DNA of 64,000 nt from Flavimaribacter sediminis (GCF_019492055.1 NZ_JAICBX010000001.1:248001-312000), one strand, 5' to 3'. Numbered from the stretch's first letter, positions 19,759 to 30,400 are shown. Made by a program: numbers and translations. Notes: generated by a model from the letters alone, not told the origin.

Positions 19759-21291
19759 ATGAATACCGATAATTCTTCAGATATTTCAAAAACCTCTAGT
19801 GAAAAATCGAAAACAGTTCAGCAATACATAGAAGAAACGCCCTTGTGGGCCGACGGCACGCCCGTCGGGTCTGCCCAGATGACCGCCATGCAATGGCGGA
19901 TCTGGTGGCTGGCTTCCGCCGGAAAGTTTTTTGGCGGTCTGATCATTTTCATGACCGGCGTTGCTCTGCCGCTTTTGGCCAAGAGGTTCGATCTCGACGC
20001 GGTCGGGTACGGGCTGGTGAGTTCCGTGACCTTGTTTGGACTGTTTGTAGGAGCAACCGCGCTCGGCGGACTGGCCGACCGGTACGGCCGCAAACGCATG
20101 TTCCTCATAGAGATGGTGGTCCTGACCCTGTTTCTGGTGGTCGTTTCGCTGGCCCCCAATCTGATCGTTCTGCTGCTGGCCCTGTTCGGAATCGGCGTTG
20201 CTCTGGGATGCGATTATCCGACAGCCCATCTCATCATTTCTGAAAGTATTCCCTCGCGCCATCGCGGTCGCATGGTGCTGGGCGCCTTCAGTTTTCAGGC
20301 CGTCGGAGCATTTTCGGGCATCGGCATCAGTCTCGGGGTGTTGACCGTCTTTGAGGATCTCAGCGCCTGGCGATGGATGTACGCCGTCGCGATCTTGCCG
20401 GCGTTCGCCATTCTGGTTGCCCGCTTTTTTGTTGTCGAAAGCGCCCAATGGCTGGTCAAGTCGGGAAATGTCGAGCACGCGCGCTTGTCTCTCTCCAGGC
20501 TCCTCAAACGCGAGCCGGTCTATCCGACCGACATCAGCCTGTCTGAACATGACGGAAAGCCGGTGACCGGATCCACATTTGCTTCGTTTCGTGAGCTTAT
20601 AAGAAACAAGGAAACAAGACGCGCCACAATTTTGGCGTCGGTGCCATGGTTTCTGCAGGATATCAGCACCTTTGGCGTCGGCATTTTCACGCCGCTGGTC
20701 TTGTCCGGTCTGTTTGACAAGACAACGACACAACACAAAGGCTCGATCGCCCATGTCGTGGCCGACGATATTCAGGCCGCACAGGGAGCGGCGCTGGTGG
20801 ACTGGATGCTGGTCGTCGGCGTCTTGCTGGCGATATTGCTGTCCGACAGGGTCGGCCGGATCAAACTGCAGATTTTCGGGTTCATCGGCGCCGCAATCGG
20901 CCTTTTTATCGGCGTGATGGCGCCCAGCTTCGGCGCCAATAATGAAATGATCGTGGTCCTGTGTGGCCTCATGCTCTTCAATTTCATGACGAATCTCGGG
21001 CCGAACTCGCAAACCTACCTGATCGCCGGCGAGGTGTTCCCGACCGAACATCGCGCGGTTGGCGCAGGTCTGGCCGCGTCCATCGGCAAACTCGGAGCGA
21101 TGTCGACGGCCTTTGTGTTCCCGATATTTCTCGCCTCGGTCGGCAGGGAAGCGCTTCTTTCCGTTCTGGTCGTCACGTCGTTGCTCGGCGCCGTCGTCAC
21201 ATGGCTCTACCGGATCGAGACCGCGGGGATCAATTTGGAGGAAGTCGACCTGAAGGAGCTTGAGCAAACGTCGGATCCGCAGGCTCTCTGA
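19759..21291 (+). CDS. MFS transporter, metabolite:proton symporter type
   Basis: A 510-residue major facilitator protein with about 12 transmembrane helices. The loop 2-3 motif GGLADRYGRKRMFLIE, the related loop SIPSRHRGRMVLG and the symmetric GEVFPTEHRAVGAG in the second half mark the sugar/organic-acid symporter branch. A hydrophilic insertion of about 60 residues (from FDKTTTQHKGS) splits helices 7 and 8 and carries no recognised domain. The first 35 residues are hydrophilic and less GC-rich than the surrounding genes. Substrate unknown. Confidence 0.87.
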   Translation: MNTDNSSDISKTSSEKSKTVQQYIEETPLWADGTPVGSAQMTAMQWRIWWLASAGKFFGGLIIFMTGVALPLLAKRFDLDAVGYGLVSSVTLFGLFVGATALGGLADRYGRKRMFLIEMVVLTLFLVVVSLAPNLIVLLLALFGIGVALGCDYPTAHLIISESIPSRHRGRMVLGAFSFQAVGAFSGIGISLGVLTVFEDLSAWRWMYAVAILPAFAILVARFFVVESAQWLVKSGNVEHARLSLSRLLKREPVYPTDISLSEHDGKPVTGSTFASFRELIRNKETRRATILASVPWFLQDISTFGVGIFTPLVLSGLFDKTTTQHKGSIAHVVADDIQAAQGAALVDWMLVVGVLLAILLSDRVGRIKLQIFGFIGAAIGLFIGVMAPSFGANNEMIVVLCGLMLFNFMTNLGPNSQTYLIAGEVFPTEHRAVGAGLAASIGKLGAMSTAFVFPIFLASVGREALLSVLVVTSLLGAVVTWLYRIETAGINLEEVDLKELEQTSDPQAL

Positions 21292-21333
21292 GCAGAACCG
21301 AATTCTGGTCTACGTCGCGAGATTTGCGGCGTT

Positions 21334-22386
21334 TCAGCCTTCCAGTCGGCTGATGCGCCGATCCGTCCAGTTTAGCCGCTCAGCCATGACCTTGCGAACA
21401 TCGGCGGCGATGTCGGGTTCGCGGCTCAAGAGATCGTCGAGCTCCGTCATCTGGTTCATCGCGATCAATCGCAATATGTCGTCGCGAACGCTGCCGTCAG
21501 GACGTCGGGGCAGAGCCTTGACGGGCTGCGCCATGTCGAGGTTCGCGTCCCGGTTCTGCTTGCGAATGCGCGCATTATACTCCGGCAGGTCGATTTCCTT
21601 TTCGTCGGTCTCGACGAATGCGTAGATGCCGACGCCCTTGCGGGGCAGGGGATAGAGGCTCAGCGCCACGTCACGAATGGCCGGATCGGCGCGCAACACC
21701 TTATTGATCGCCGGCCCTTCGCGCTCGATGCGGTCGCCGGTTCCCTCGCCGTCCGACCAGGAAAACAGGCCGCGAGTGATCAGGTTGTAGACCTTCTTGC
21801 CGGTCGCCATCCAGATGCGCGAAGGCAGCGACTTGCGCGCCAGGATCCGCTTTTCCGTCGCCGTCATCAGATGCGGCGCGAAAGACCGTTTCTGCTTGAT
21901 GAGATGCCTGAGGTCCTCATAGGCGAGCGTGCGATAGAACCGGCCCTTCCTTCGGTGACAGGAGGCGAGCTGGAAATCGATCACCGCGGCCTTGCCGTCC
22001 GGCAGCATCAGCCAGTTCTGCGGCTTGGCGAGATCATTATGGGTGATTCCGCGGCGGCGCAGATCGCGCAGCAGACGGGCGGCGTCGCGATACCAGGTCG
22101 CATTGTCCGGCCGCGCAAGATGCAGCGGCGTGCCTTCCGTCCAGGAGCGGAAAATGCCGTCGCGATCGACCTCGATCAGTTGCGGCGTGCCGGCGATGCC
22201 CTCGACGGCCTTCAGAGCCCTGATTTCGCGATTGGCGAGGAACCAGGCGAGCGGCCGCGACCAGAGCGGCGAAGCCGACACGATGCGCCGGGCGACCCGC
22301 TCGTCGGGGCGATCGCTGAAATGGCCGGCGCGCGTCTCGGAAAAGACGTCGCGTTTGAATACTGTGTCGGAGACGAATTCTGACAT
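21334..22386 (-). CDS. kinase-like protein fused to an ANL-ligase C-terminal-like domain
   Basis: A 350-residue protein. Residues about 30-205 look like a small protein-kinase/RIO-type fold: a catalytic-loop motif H116-N-D118 with N124 (THNDLAKPQNWL) and a metal-binding D137 (AVIDFQLA). Residues about 218-312 resemble the C-terminal domain of acyl/aryl-CoA synthetases: a RIE..AINKVLRADPAIRDVALS block, then GVGIYAFVET, then PVKALPRRPDGSVRDDILR, where the usual catalytic lysine of the SGK motif is serine. Starts at an ATG with GAGGACACC upstream. The combined function is unknown; a phosphotransferase regulated by, or acting on, ligase-type partners is speculation. Confidence 0.72.
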   Translation of the reverse strand: MSEFVSDTVFKRDVFSETRAGHFSDRPDERVARRIVSASPLWSRPLAWFLANREIRALKAVEGIAGTPQLIEVDRDGIFRSWTEGTPLHLARPDNATWYRDAARLLRDLRRRGITHNDLAKPQNWLMLPDGKAAVIDFQLASCHRRKGRFYRTLAYEDLRHLIKQKRSFAPHLMTATEKRILARKSLPSRIWMATGKKVYNLITRGLFSWSDGEGTGDRIEREGPAINKVLRADPAIRDVALSLYPLPRKGVGIYAFVETDEKEIDLPEYNARIRKQNRDANLDMAQPVKALPRRPDGSVRDDILRLIAMNQMTELDDLLSREPDIAADVRKVMAERLNWTDRRISRLEG

Positions 22387-22470
22387 GGTGTCCTCGTTAC
22401 GCTCTGTTATGCGATCGGCCGGCGCCGCGCAATACTGTGCGTTTACTTGCCTCTTGTCCTGAGCGTCCGG

Positions 22471-23649
22471 TCAATCCCTGGCGAAGTCGTCGCCGTAGCG
22501 CACCTCTGCAACGCCTATCAGGCGCGCAAGCCGATATAGCTCGGCTTCGAGACGGTTGCGGCGCTGCGCGCTCCATTGGACGCGCGGCTCCGGCCAAAAG
22601 CGCGTCGCGCAGATAAAGCCGGCGTTGCGATCCGCCTTGATTTCGATGCGGCCGACGAAACGGTCGCCCTCCAGCAGCGGGTAGACGTAATATCCCCAGA
22701 GCCGTTTTTCCGCCGGCACGAAGATTTCGATCCGGTAGTCGAAGCCGAAGAGGCGCTCCGTTCGCGTGCGGTCCCGGATCGCGGGATCGAAGGGGTTGAT
22801 AATGCGCAGTCGGCTCGTCGGCTCCGGCGCCTCTTCAAGTTTGCGCTCGATATCGGGACCGGCAAGCGCCTTGACCCACTGCCTGTCCGCCGTCTGTATC
22901 TCGACCTCGACAAGCGCGCCGTTTCGCCGTTCGATCCACTGACGGACTTCCGCCGGCGTCGTTGCTTCCCAGAAACGCTGCACCTCGCCGGGACTTGCGA
23001 ATGTCAGGCGTGCGAGGGCGGCGTCGCAAAGCCAGTCCACCTGGCGGTCATGCGCAATCTCACGGGTGCGCAGGTCGTCCGGGATCACCCGTTGCGTGAG
23101 ATCATAATATTTGATGAAATTTTCACGATGCGACGTGGAGAGATCACCAACATACCACAGATAATCGAGTGTCTTCTTGTGCGGCGGGCGCGCCCACATT
23201 TCCCGCGCGCCCTCGATTTTCGTGTCAAAGGCGTGGGTCGACAACGGTCCTTCATTCTCGATCCTGTCGCGGATGATCTTCTGCTCGGCGGCGTCCAGGG
23301 CCGGGCCGTAATAATTCGATCGATGAAGCCGCTCGCGCATTCTGTCGAACTGGCGACGCCACATCGGGTAGAATTCCACCGGTATGACGGATGCGTCGTG
23401 CGTGTAATGTTCGAAGATCAGCCGATCCCTGGCCAGCAGCTTTCCAAGCATGGGTTCGCGGTAGTTCTGGTTGCGGCTCCACAGGATGTGGTGATGGGCG
23501 CGGGTCACATTGCGGATCGTGTCGAGTTGCACGAAGCCGAGCGAATGGATCGTCCCCATCAGGTCGAGCGGGCCGGTCGGCGTGGCGGCGAGACCTTGCG
23601 CGGATAGCCAGAGCCGGCGTGCGTCGCGATTGGAAATCCTCAGTGGCAT
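22471..23649 (-). CDS. ycaQ: YcaQ/AlkX-type winged-helix DNA glycosylase
   Basis: A 392-residue HTH_42 protein. YcaQ/AlkX enzymes excise bulky N-alkylated bases and unhook interstrand crosslinks. The catalytic QLD triad is visible in GFVQLDTIRNVTRAHHHILWSRN (about 35-57), together with three winged-helix segments and the conserved YYVYPLLEGDRFVGRI block. The start at 23649 gives the normal MPLRIS N-terminus; the longer open frame runs into the ClC gene. It lies between the kinase-fusion gene and clc on one strand, so a common transcript is possible. Confidence 0.88.
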   Translation of the reverse strand: MPLRISNRDARRLWLSAQGLAATPTGPLDLMGTIHSLGFVQLDTIRNVTRAHHHILWSRNQNYREPMLGKLLARDRLIFEHYTHDASVIPVEFYPMWRRQFDRMRERLHRSNYYGPALDAAEQKIIRDRIENEGPLSTHAFDTKIEGAREMWARPPHKKTLDYLWYVGDLSTSHRENFIKYYDLTQRVIPDDLRTREIAHDRQVDWLCDAALARLTFASPGEVQRFWEATTPAEVRQWIERRNGALVEVEIQTADRQWVKALAGPDIERKLEEAPEPTSRLRIINPFDPAIRDRTRTERLFGFDYRIEIFVPAEKRLWGYYVYPLLEGDRFVGRIEIKADRNAGFICATRFWPEPRVQWSAQRRNRLEAELYRLARLIGVAEVRYGDDFARD

Positions 23650-23666
23650 TGGGGCACAAAACGTTG

Positions 23667-25298
23667 TTAGAGATGCTCTTCTTTGGCGACGTCGATCAGG
23701 CGCTTGTTGAAATAGGCAAGCGCCTTGACGTGAGTCGCCCACGCAATGATGTGTGTTCCCTCCTTTTCGTCAACCACCGGCAGGCGTGACGAGCCTCCGA
23801 TGTCGAAAGATCGCAAGGCCTTGTCGAGCGTATCGGTCGGTTTCAGCGCCATGCCGCGTTCATCGTCATATTCGACAGGCTCGTCGTCAGGGTTCACCGG
23901 CGTCATGAAATCCATGACCTTCACATTGCTGACCACAATATGCTGGGGACCCGCCTGCACGAAGATGCCGCGCATTTCCAGTTGCCAATTGAAATAGGAA
24001 TGGCCGTGGATCGCCTGGTTGATGCCGTGCGCGATCGCCACGGTTAGAAGCAGCGCTATGGACAATTCGTAGCCGCCGGTCAATTCGAAGACGATCAGCG
24101 TGGTCGATATCGGCGCGCCGAGAACGGCGCCGACAACCGCCCCCATGCCGAGGAATGAATAAAGGGCGGGACTGGACGCCAGGCCGGGAAAGGCGGATGC
24201 GGCGATAATACCGTAGGCGCCGCCGGTCATGGCGCCGAGATAAAGGGAGGGCGAGAAGATGCCGCCGCCGAAACGAGAGGCAAGCGTAATGGAGGTCGCA
24301 GCCGTCTTGGCGACGATCAGGATCAGTAACATCGCCAGCGAGAGGCGCCCCCAGAGCGCTTCGTCAGTAGCTTCATACCCGACGCCCAGTACCTGCGGCA
24401 GGAAATAACCGATGCAGCCGACCATCAGGCCGCCGACCACCGGGCGCAGCCACAGCGGCATTGTGACCTTGCGTGCGAGGAAATCGGTTGAGAAGAGGGA
24501 AAACTGAAACGAAATCGCCACGATGGCCGAGATGATACCGAGAAGCGCGAACCCCGGAAATTCCCAGTACGAGACGACCGTGTAGTGGGGAACGGTGAAA
24601 GTGACCACTTCGCCGAACCAGTTGCGCGACACGATGGCGGCGACGCTGGAGGAAATGACGATGGGCACGAAGGAGCGCAGCGAATAGTGGCCGAGGATAA
24701 CCTCGTGAGCGAAAAGAACGCCGGCGATTGGCGCGTTGAAGCTCGCCGATATGGCCGCCGCGACGCCGCAGCCAAGCAATGTGCGATCGCACCAGGACGG
24801 CATCTTGCTGTTGCGGGCGATCGCGGCCGAAAGCGTTGCGCCCAGATGAATGATGGGCCCTTCGCGCCCGGCGCTCGCGCCGGAACCGAGGGATATGGCG
24901 GAGATCACCGCCGAATAGATGCCTTCCCGAAAGCCCAGGCGCTTGCCTGAGACGGCCCGCGCCTCGATCACGTCCGCCACCGCCAAGGTTCGCCGTTGCG
25001 GCAGAAACCGCAGCATCTGGCCGACGACAAGACCGCCTGCCGCCGGCGCGAAGACGATCATGTACCACGGGACCTTGCGGGCGGCGGAAATGACCTTCTC
25101 GCTGCTGTCGTGAAGCCAGGCGAGCTGGACGAAGCCGATCAGCTCACGAAAAATGATGGCGGCGATCGTCACCGCAAGCCCGCCGGCGAGCGAAAGCAGC
25201 CACAGACGTGGCTGTTTTTCGTCAATGAACGACCGGATATTCGGCGTCACCCAGAGCCGGATCTGCCGTGGCAGAGATCGGATATATTCGGGTAACAT
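23667..25298 (-). CDS. ClC family chloride channel/antiporter with CBS domains
   Basis: A 543-residue membrane protein with the ClC core. Selectivity-filter motifs seen are GSGASAGREGPIIHLGA (gating glutamate in GREGP) and GGGIFSPSLYLGAMTGG. Residues about 440-540 form a tandem CBS region (VSNVKVMDFMTPVNPDD ... RSFDIGGSSRLPVVDEKEGTHIIAWAT) that usually binds adenine nucleotides. The first filter segment reads GSGASAG rather than the canonical GSGIP, which occurs in some bacterial branches. The thioesterase gene ends 10 bases upstream, so the two are probably co-transcribed. Confidence 0.9.
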   Translation of the reverse strand: MLPEYIRSLPRQIRLWVTPNIRSFIDEKQPRLWLLSLAGGLAVTIAAIIFRELIGFVQLAWLHDSSEKVISAARKVPWYMIVFAPAAGGLVVGQMLRFLPQRRTLAVADVIEARAVSGKRLGFREGIYSAVISAISLGSGASAGREGPIIHLGATLSAAIARNSKMPSWCDRTLLGCGVAAAISASFNAPIAGVLFAHEVILGHYSLRSFVPIVISSSVAAIVSRNWFGEVVTFTVPHYTVVSYWEFPGFALLGIISAIVAISFQFSLFSTDFLARKVTMPLWLRPVVGGLMVGCIGYFLPQVLGVGYEATDEALWGRLSLAMLLILIVAKTAATSITLASRFGGGIFSPSLYLGAMTGGAYGIIAASAFPGLASSPALYSFLGMGAVVGAVLGAPISTTLIVFELTGGYELSIALLLTVAIAHGINQAIHGHSYFNWQLEMRGIFVQAGPQHIVVSNVKVMDFMTPVNPDDEPVEYDDERGMALKPTDTLDKALRSFDIGGSSRLPVVDEKEGTHIIAWATHVKALAYFNKRLIDVAKEEHL

Positions 25299-25308
25299 CG
25301 CGCTGTCG

Positions 25309-25815
25309 CTATTTCCTGTTGATCGCGATGCTTCGTCCGGCTCTTTCGGGCCAGGGCAGGCTCGACTGAAGCCGGCGCATATCGTCGATAGCGTTGTACA
25401 TGTCGGCTGGGATAGGGGCGACCTTCGGTCCGGAGGCGTCGATATGCAGATAGAGCACTTCCGATGTCGCCGACACCCAGCCGTCGGGGTGTATCAGTTC
25501 CTGATAGGCGTGCATGCGTTTGGCGTCGAGGTCGAGAACACGAAAGCTGACACGGACGCTGTCGCCCTGATGGACTTCCCGCAAATAGCACACATGGAGT
25601 TCGGCAACGTAGAAGCTCAACCCGTTTTCCCGCACATAGTCCGCCGTCATGCCGAATTCGCCAAAGGCCTTGTCCGCGCCATCGTCGAAGAGAACATTGT
25701 AATAGGCCATGTTGAGATGGCCGTTGTAGTCGATCCAGTCTGCCTTTATTTCGGCCGGCGGCGCGAGGAATGGCGCGTTCGTTTTCACCTGTTGTTCCGC
25801 TCCCCGTTTCGCCAT
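25309..25815 (-). CDS. acyl-CoA thioesterase, 4HBT hot-dog fold
   Basis: A 168-residue hot-dog-fold thioesterase. The conserved segment IDYNGHLNMAYYNVLFDDGADKAF carries the acid and asparagine typical of 4-hydroxybenzoyl-CoA/acyl-CoA thioesterases, and VRVSFRVLDLDAKRMHAYQELIH forms the central strands. The ATG at 25815 gives the normal family start; a longer frame to 25884 is open. It is divergent from the flavoprotein gene across 83 bases. Betainyl-CoA or medium-chain acyl-CoA are possible substrates but cannot be told apart. Confidence 0.82.
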   Translation of the reverse strand: MAKRGAEQQVKTNAPFLAPPAEIKADWIDYNGHLNMAYYNVLFDDGADKAFGEFGMTADYVRENGLSFYVAELHVCYLREVHQGDSVRVSFRVLDLDAKRMHAYQELIHPDGWVSATSEVLYLHIDASGPKVAPIPADMYNAIDDMRRLQSSLPWPERAGRSIAINRK

Positions 25816-25898
25816 ATTGATACGCCCGAAATACTTTACTCGTTGAAGCAGGCGCCACAAGGGGCATCCTGCGGGAAACGGCATTAGGGAGGTACAGG

Positions 25899-27308
25899 AT
25901 GGTACTGGCGGATGCGGGCGCCGGCTTGCGTAACGAAACGGGCATTGCAGTGGTTCTGGGGATACTCAAGCAGCGTTTCGGCGAAAGCTTTCAAACGGGT
26001 GAAGCCTTTCGCGCCCAGCACACCCACACCACCACCTATATTCCGGGTCAATTGCCGGACGGGGTCGCTTTTCCCGAGACAGCCGGCGAAATTTCCGAGA
26101 TCGTGCGCATTTGCTCCGAACATCGCGTGCCGATCATACCCTTCGGAGCCGGCACCTCGCTCGAAGGCCATCTCAACGCGCCGAATGGCGGGATCAGCGT
26201 CGACACGTCGCGCATGAACCGGATTCTGAAGGTCAATACCGAGGATCTGGACTGTGTCGTCGAGCCGGGGGTGACGCGTGAGGAGCTCAACACCTATTTG
26301 CGCGACACTGGCCTGTTCTTTCCGATCGATCCGGGCGCAAATGCCTCGATTGGCGGCATGGCCTCGACGCGTGCGTCAGGCACAAATGCGGTGCGCTACG
26401 GGACAATGCGCGAAAACGTCCTGGCTCTGACCGTGGTGACCGCCGACGGCAAGGAGATCCATACGGGAACGCGCGCCCGCAAGTCGTCCGCCGGCTACGA
26501 CCTGACGCGGCTCTTTGTCGGATCGGAAGGCACGCTCGGGATCATCACGTCCATTGCGCTCAGGCTTTACGGCATCCCGCAGAAGATTACCGCCGGGGTC
26601 TGTCCGTTCCCGTCGATCGACAACGCGGTCAACGCCGTTATCATGACCATCCAGATGGGATTGCCGGTGGCTCGTATCGAATTACTGGATACGGCCATGG
26701 TCAGGGGCGTGAACGCCTATGGGGGGCTCGACTACCCGGAAATGCCGCTGCTTTTTCTGGAGTTCCACGGAACGGACGCATTCGCCGAGGAGCAAGCCGT
26801 GACGTTTGGCGAGATCGCGACGGAATTCGACGCCGGCGAGTTTCTCTGGGCCAGCGAACCGGAAGAACGCAATCGCCTGTGGAAGGCGCGGCACAACGCC
26901 TATTTCGCCGGCATGGCCATGCGTCCGGGCTGCACCAACATCACGACCGATGTCTGTGTGCCGATTTCCCGCCTGACCGAATGCATCCATGAAACGCACC
27001 GCGATATCGAGGAGTCCGGGCTGCTTGCGCCGATCGCCGGCCATGTCGGCGACGGCAATTTTCACACCATGGTGATGATCGACCCCAACGATCCCGAAGA
27101 AGTCAGACAGGGCGAGGCGTTCGTCGCGCGGCTGAACGAACGGGCGCTGTCGATGGAAGGCACGTGTACGGGCGAACATGGCGTCGGGCAGGGCAAGCAG
27201 ACGTCGCTGCGCACCGAAGCCGGAGAGAGCCTGGACGTCATGCGCGCCATCAAGCGGGTCCTCGATCCGGACAATATCATGAACCCAGGCAAAATATTCT
27301 CTATCTGA
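25899..27308 (+). CDS. FAD-linked oxidase, D-lactate dehydrogenase/GlcD type
   Basis: A 469-residue flavoprotein that oxidises a D-2-hydroxy acid. The FAD-binding PCMH domain shows RVPIIPFGAGTSLEGHL (about 85-101) and GANASIGGMASTRASGTNAVRYGTMRENV. The C-terminal cap domain has GHVGDGNFHTM and GTCTGEHGVGQGKQ, with the metal/active-site histidines. The length and closeness to cytochrome-type D-lactate dehydrogenases make that the best guess over glycolate oxidase subunit D, because glcE and glcF are absent. Good ribosome-binding site AGGGAGGTACAGG. Confidence 0.88.
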   Translation: MVLADAGAGLRNETGIAVVLGILKQRFGESFQTGEAFRAQHTHTTTYIPGQLPDGVAFPETAGEISEIVRICSEHRVPIIPFGAGTSLEGHLNAPNGGISVDTSRMNRILKVNTEDLDCVVEPGVTREELNTYLRDTGLFFPIDPGANASIGGMASTRASGTNAVRYGTMRENVLALTVVTADGKEIHTGTRARKSSAGYDLTRLFVGSEGTLGIITSIALRLYGIPQKITAGVCPFPSIDNAVNAVIMTIQMGLPVARIELLDTAMVRGVNAYGGLDYPEMPLLFLEFHGTDAFAEEQAVTFGEIATEFDAGEFLWASEPEERNRLWKARHNAYFAGMAMRPGCTNITTDVCVPISRLTECIHETHRDIEESGLLAPIAGHVGDGNFHTMVMIDPNDPEEVRQGEAFVARLNERALSMEGTCTGEHGVGQGKQTSLRTEAGESLDVMRAIKRVLDPDNIMNPGKIFSI

Positions 27309-27470
27309 ATGAGAATGGCGCAAGGCGCCCCGATCGCCTGCGCCGTCCCGTCGCCCTCGAAACAGGCCGTCGCGGAACGATTTGTCATTTAACTCGCGGT
27401 CGAAAGCGCTATGATCGGCGACAAGTGCAATTCACGCGGCGGCGTCTGAGCCGCTGCAAATTAGGAGCCC

Positions 27471-30400
27471 ATCCTGGTCCGTCTGTTCGTCATTTTCGGA
27501 GGTCTGCTCGTTCTGGCGCTGTTTGCTGCGCTGATCGGACCCTATTTCATCGACTGGAGCAGCTACCGGCAGGATTTCGAGCGCGAGGCCGGGCGCATTC
27601 TCGGCCAGAAGGTGCAGGTGCGCGGCAGCGCGGAGGCCCGGCTCATTCCGTTTCCCTCCGTGACGTTCGGCGACGTGGTCGTCGGCGAAGCCGGCGCCGG
27701 CGAGCCGATGATGACGATCGACCGTTTCGCGATGGATGTGGAACTCGCGCCCTTCCTCAGCGGCGAGATCCGCATCTTCGACATGCGCATCGAAGGTCCG
27801 AAGGCCTTTGTGCGGCTCTCAGAAGACGGCGAGCTCGACTGGGCGCTCAGGAGCGAGAGATCCTTTTCCGGTCAGCCGGTCATCCTGGAAAACATCACCG
27901 TTACAGGCGGCGACGTCACCATCATCGACGATCAGAACGGCCGCCGTCATACCGCCGAGGATCTTGACCTGCGGATGTCGGCGAAGTCCATCGAGGGGCC
28001 GTGGCAAATCGACGGCGCCGGCCGCTTCGACGGCTACGCAAGCGCTTTTTCCCTGTCGACCGGCGCGCCGCTTGAGACGGGCGGGGTCCGGTTGCGGGCC
28101 GGCATTTATCCCGATGCGCTGCCGGTTGCGATACAGCTCGAGGGCGATGCGCGGATCGAGGACCTGAAGCCTCGCTACAGCGGCAATTTCACCGCGGACA
28201 TCACGGCGCCGTCGGCCGACGAGACGGCGGAAGACAACAGCCGCAGAAACGACCGTCCGGCGCAGACCCGGGTGTCGGGCAAGTTCGAACTGGATAACGA
28301 GCGGCTTCGCCTGCCCGAATACCGCCTGCAGACCGGGCCGAAGGACAACCCCTATATCGTTACCGGCGAAGCGACTTTCGACACCGGTTCCGATCCCGAA
28401 TTTCTGCTGATCGCCGACGGTCAGCAGTTCAATCTGGACCGGATCGACTCTGAAGACGCCAATCCGGCGGATTTCGCCGGGTCCCGCCCTTTCCGCGAAA
28501 GGCTCGCCGACTTCCACGAATTCGTCTCGCTCGCGCCTGTGCCGAAAATGCCGGGCAAGGTGTCCGTCGCGCTGCCTGCGATTGTTGCGGGCGACACGAC
28601 CTTTCGCGACATTTCGCTGGAGGCGATACCGGAGAACGGGGCCTGGAAACTCGAAAAGCTTGAGGCCAAGCTTCCGGGTCGCACGACTTTTCTTGCCAAT
28701 GGCCGGCTTGGCGTCGACGCCGATTATGGTTTCAGCGGCGAAATCGTCGTCGCCTCGCTCCAGCCTTCAGGCTTCGCCTCCTGGCTGAGCGATTCGGTCG
28801 ATCCCAGCATTCGCCGCCTGGACAGGGCGGGCCTGTCGGCCTCGGTCGAGTTGTCGCCGCAACTGCAACGGATGGAAAATCTCGAGATCGCCGTCGGGTC
28901 GGCGACACTCAACGGGCGCCTCGAGCGGATCGTGCCGAGGCAGGGACGACCGTCGCTGTCGCTGGTGCTTGAAGGGGAAACCGTAGACGCGGACGCCTTG
29001 CGGGCGTTTTCCGCCCTTGTGGCGGGCGACCAGGAGGCCAACAGGCTTTCCGGTCACGACATTGGCGTGCGGATGAGCGCAGACAGCCTGCAATTCGCCG
29101 GTCTTGACGCCAACGATTTCGACATTGCGGTGCGCCTGAAAAGCGGAACGCTCGATATCGACCGGCTGACGGTCAACGATCTCGCCGGCGTCTCGGTGAC
29201 GATGGTCGGTCGGCTGGACAATGCGTTCACCGCTCCCGCCGGCGATCTGGACATCACGCTGACGGCGGAGCAGTTGGGCGACGTCGCAAAGGCGCTCGGC
29301 GATCTTGGGTTCATCCATCCGGCGACCGATCACCTGCGGCGCAACGCCAACCTCTTCGACAACACGACAGTCAACGCCAGGGCGCGTTTCCTGACCCCCA
29401 AGGGCGGCGCGACGCAGCTGATTGCGCGTGCTTCCGGCAATTCCGGCGGGAGCCAGTTCAGCGCAGTCTTCGAAAAGAAGAATATCCACGCGCCGATGAG
29501 CCAGAACGACATGTCGGCGAAGATCGACGTCAATAATTACTCGTCGCACACCATGCTTCGCCAGTTCGGAATAGATCTGCTGGACGCTGGCGCAGATAGC
29601 GCTGCGAGCGCCTCTCTGCAGATGAGCGACAACGCCGACGCGCACGCCGACTTTTCGCTTGGCTATCTGTCCGGCGACCTTCAGTTCAACGCCAGGGGAG
29701 AAGCCTGGGGCGACGAGGAAGACCGGCTGCTTGGCGATTTCACCTTCGACATGACGTCGAGCGACCTGTCGCCCTATCTGCTGGCTGCAGGATTCTCTTT
29801 CGGCGGGCCGCAGGCGATCCTGCCGACGAAAGTCAACGCCCGCGTCAAGGCGGACGCAGAGACGCTGTCGCTCCAGTCCATGGAAGGCGCGGTTGAAGAC
29901 ATTCGATTTACAGGAAATCTCACCACGCCGCGCGACAGGACGGAGATTGCGCTTTCCGGCGATCTCGCCCTTTCGGAACTCGACCTCGGGTGGCTTGCTG
30001 AAACGGTTCTGGGCGAGGGGGCTGTCTCCTTCTACGACGGAACATGGAGCAACGCCGGGTTTGCCCCGTCGTCCTTTGGTGAAACACGTTTCGATATCGA
30101 CGTGACGGCGCAAAGCGCGCGGTTGCCGGCTTCGGAGGCAATTCGGGATTTCAAGGGCAAGCTGGTTCTCGAAGACGGTGAATTGCAGTTGCGCGATCTT
30201 GCAGCACGCTGGCTCGACGGCGATCTTGGCGGAAGCATCTCGCTTTCCAACCGCGGCGGAACCGGGATCGTATCGGGCCGGTTCGAACTTGGCGACGCGC
30301 AATTGGCGCCCCTGTTGTGGGACTATCGCGGCCAGCCTGTCGCCAGCGGCGATCTGGATCTGTCGCTGACGCTTGAGGGGTCGGGCAAGAGCATGCAAGG

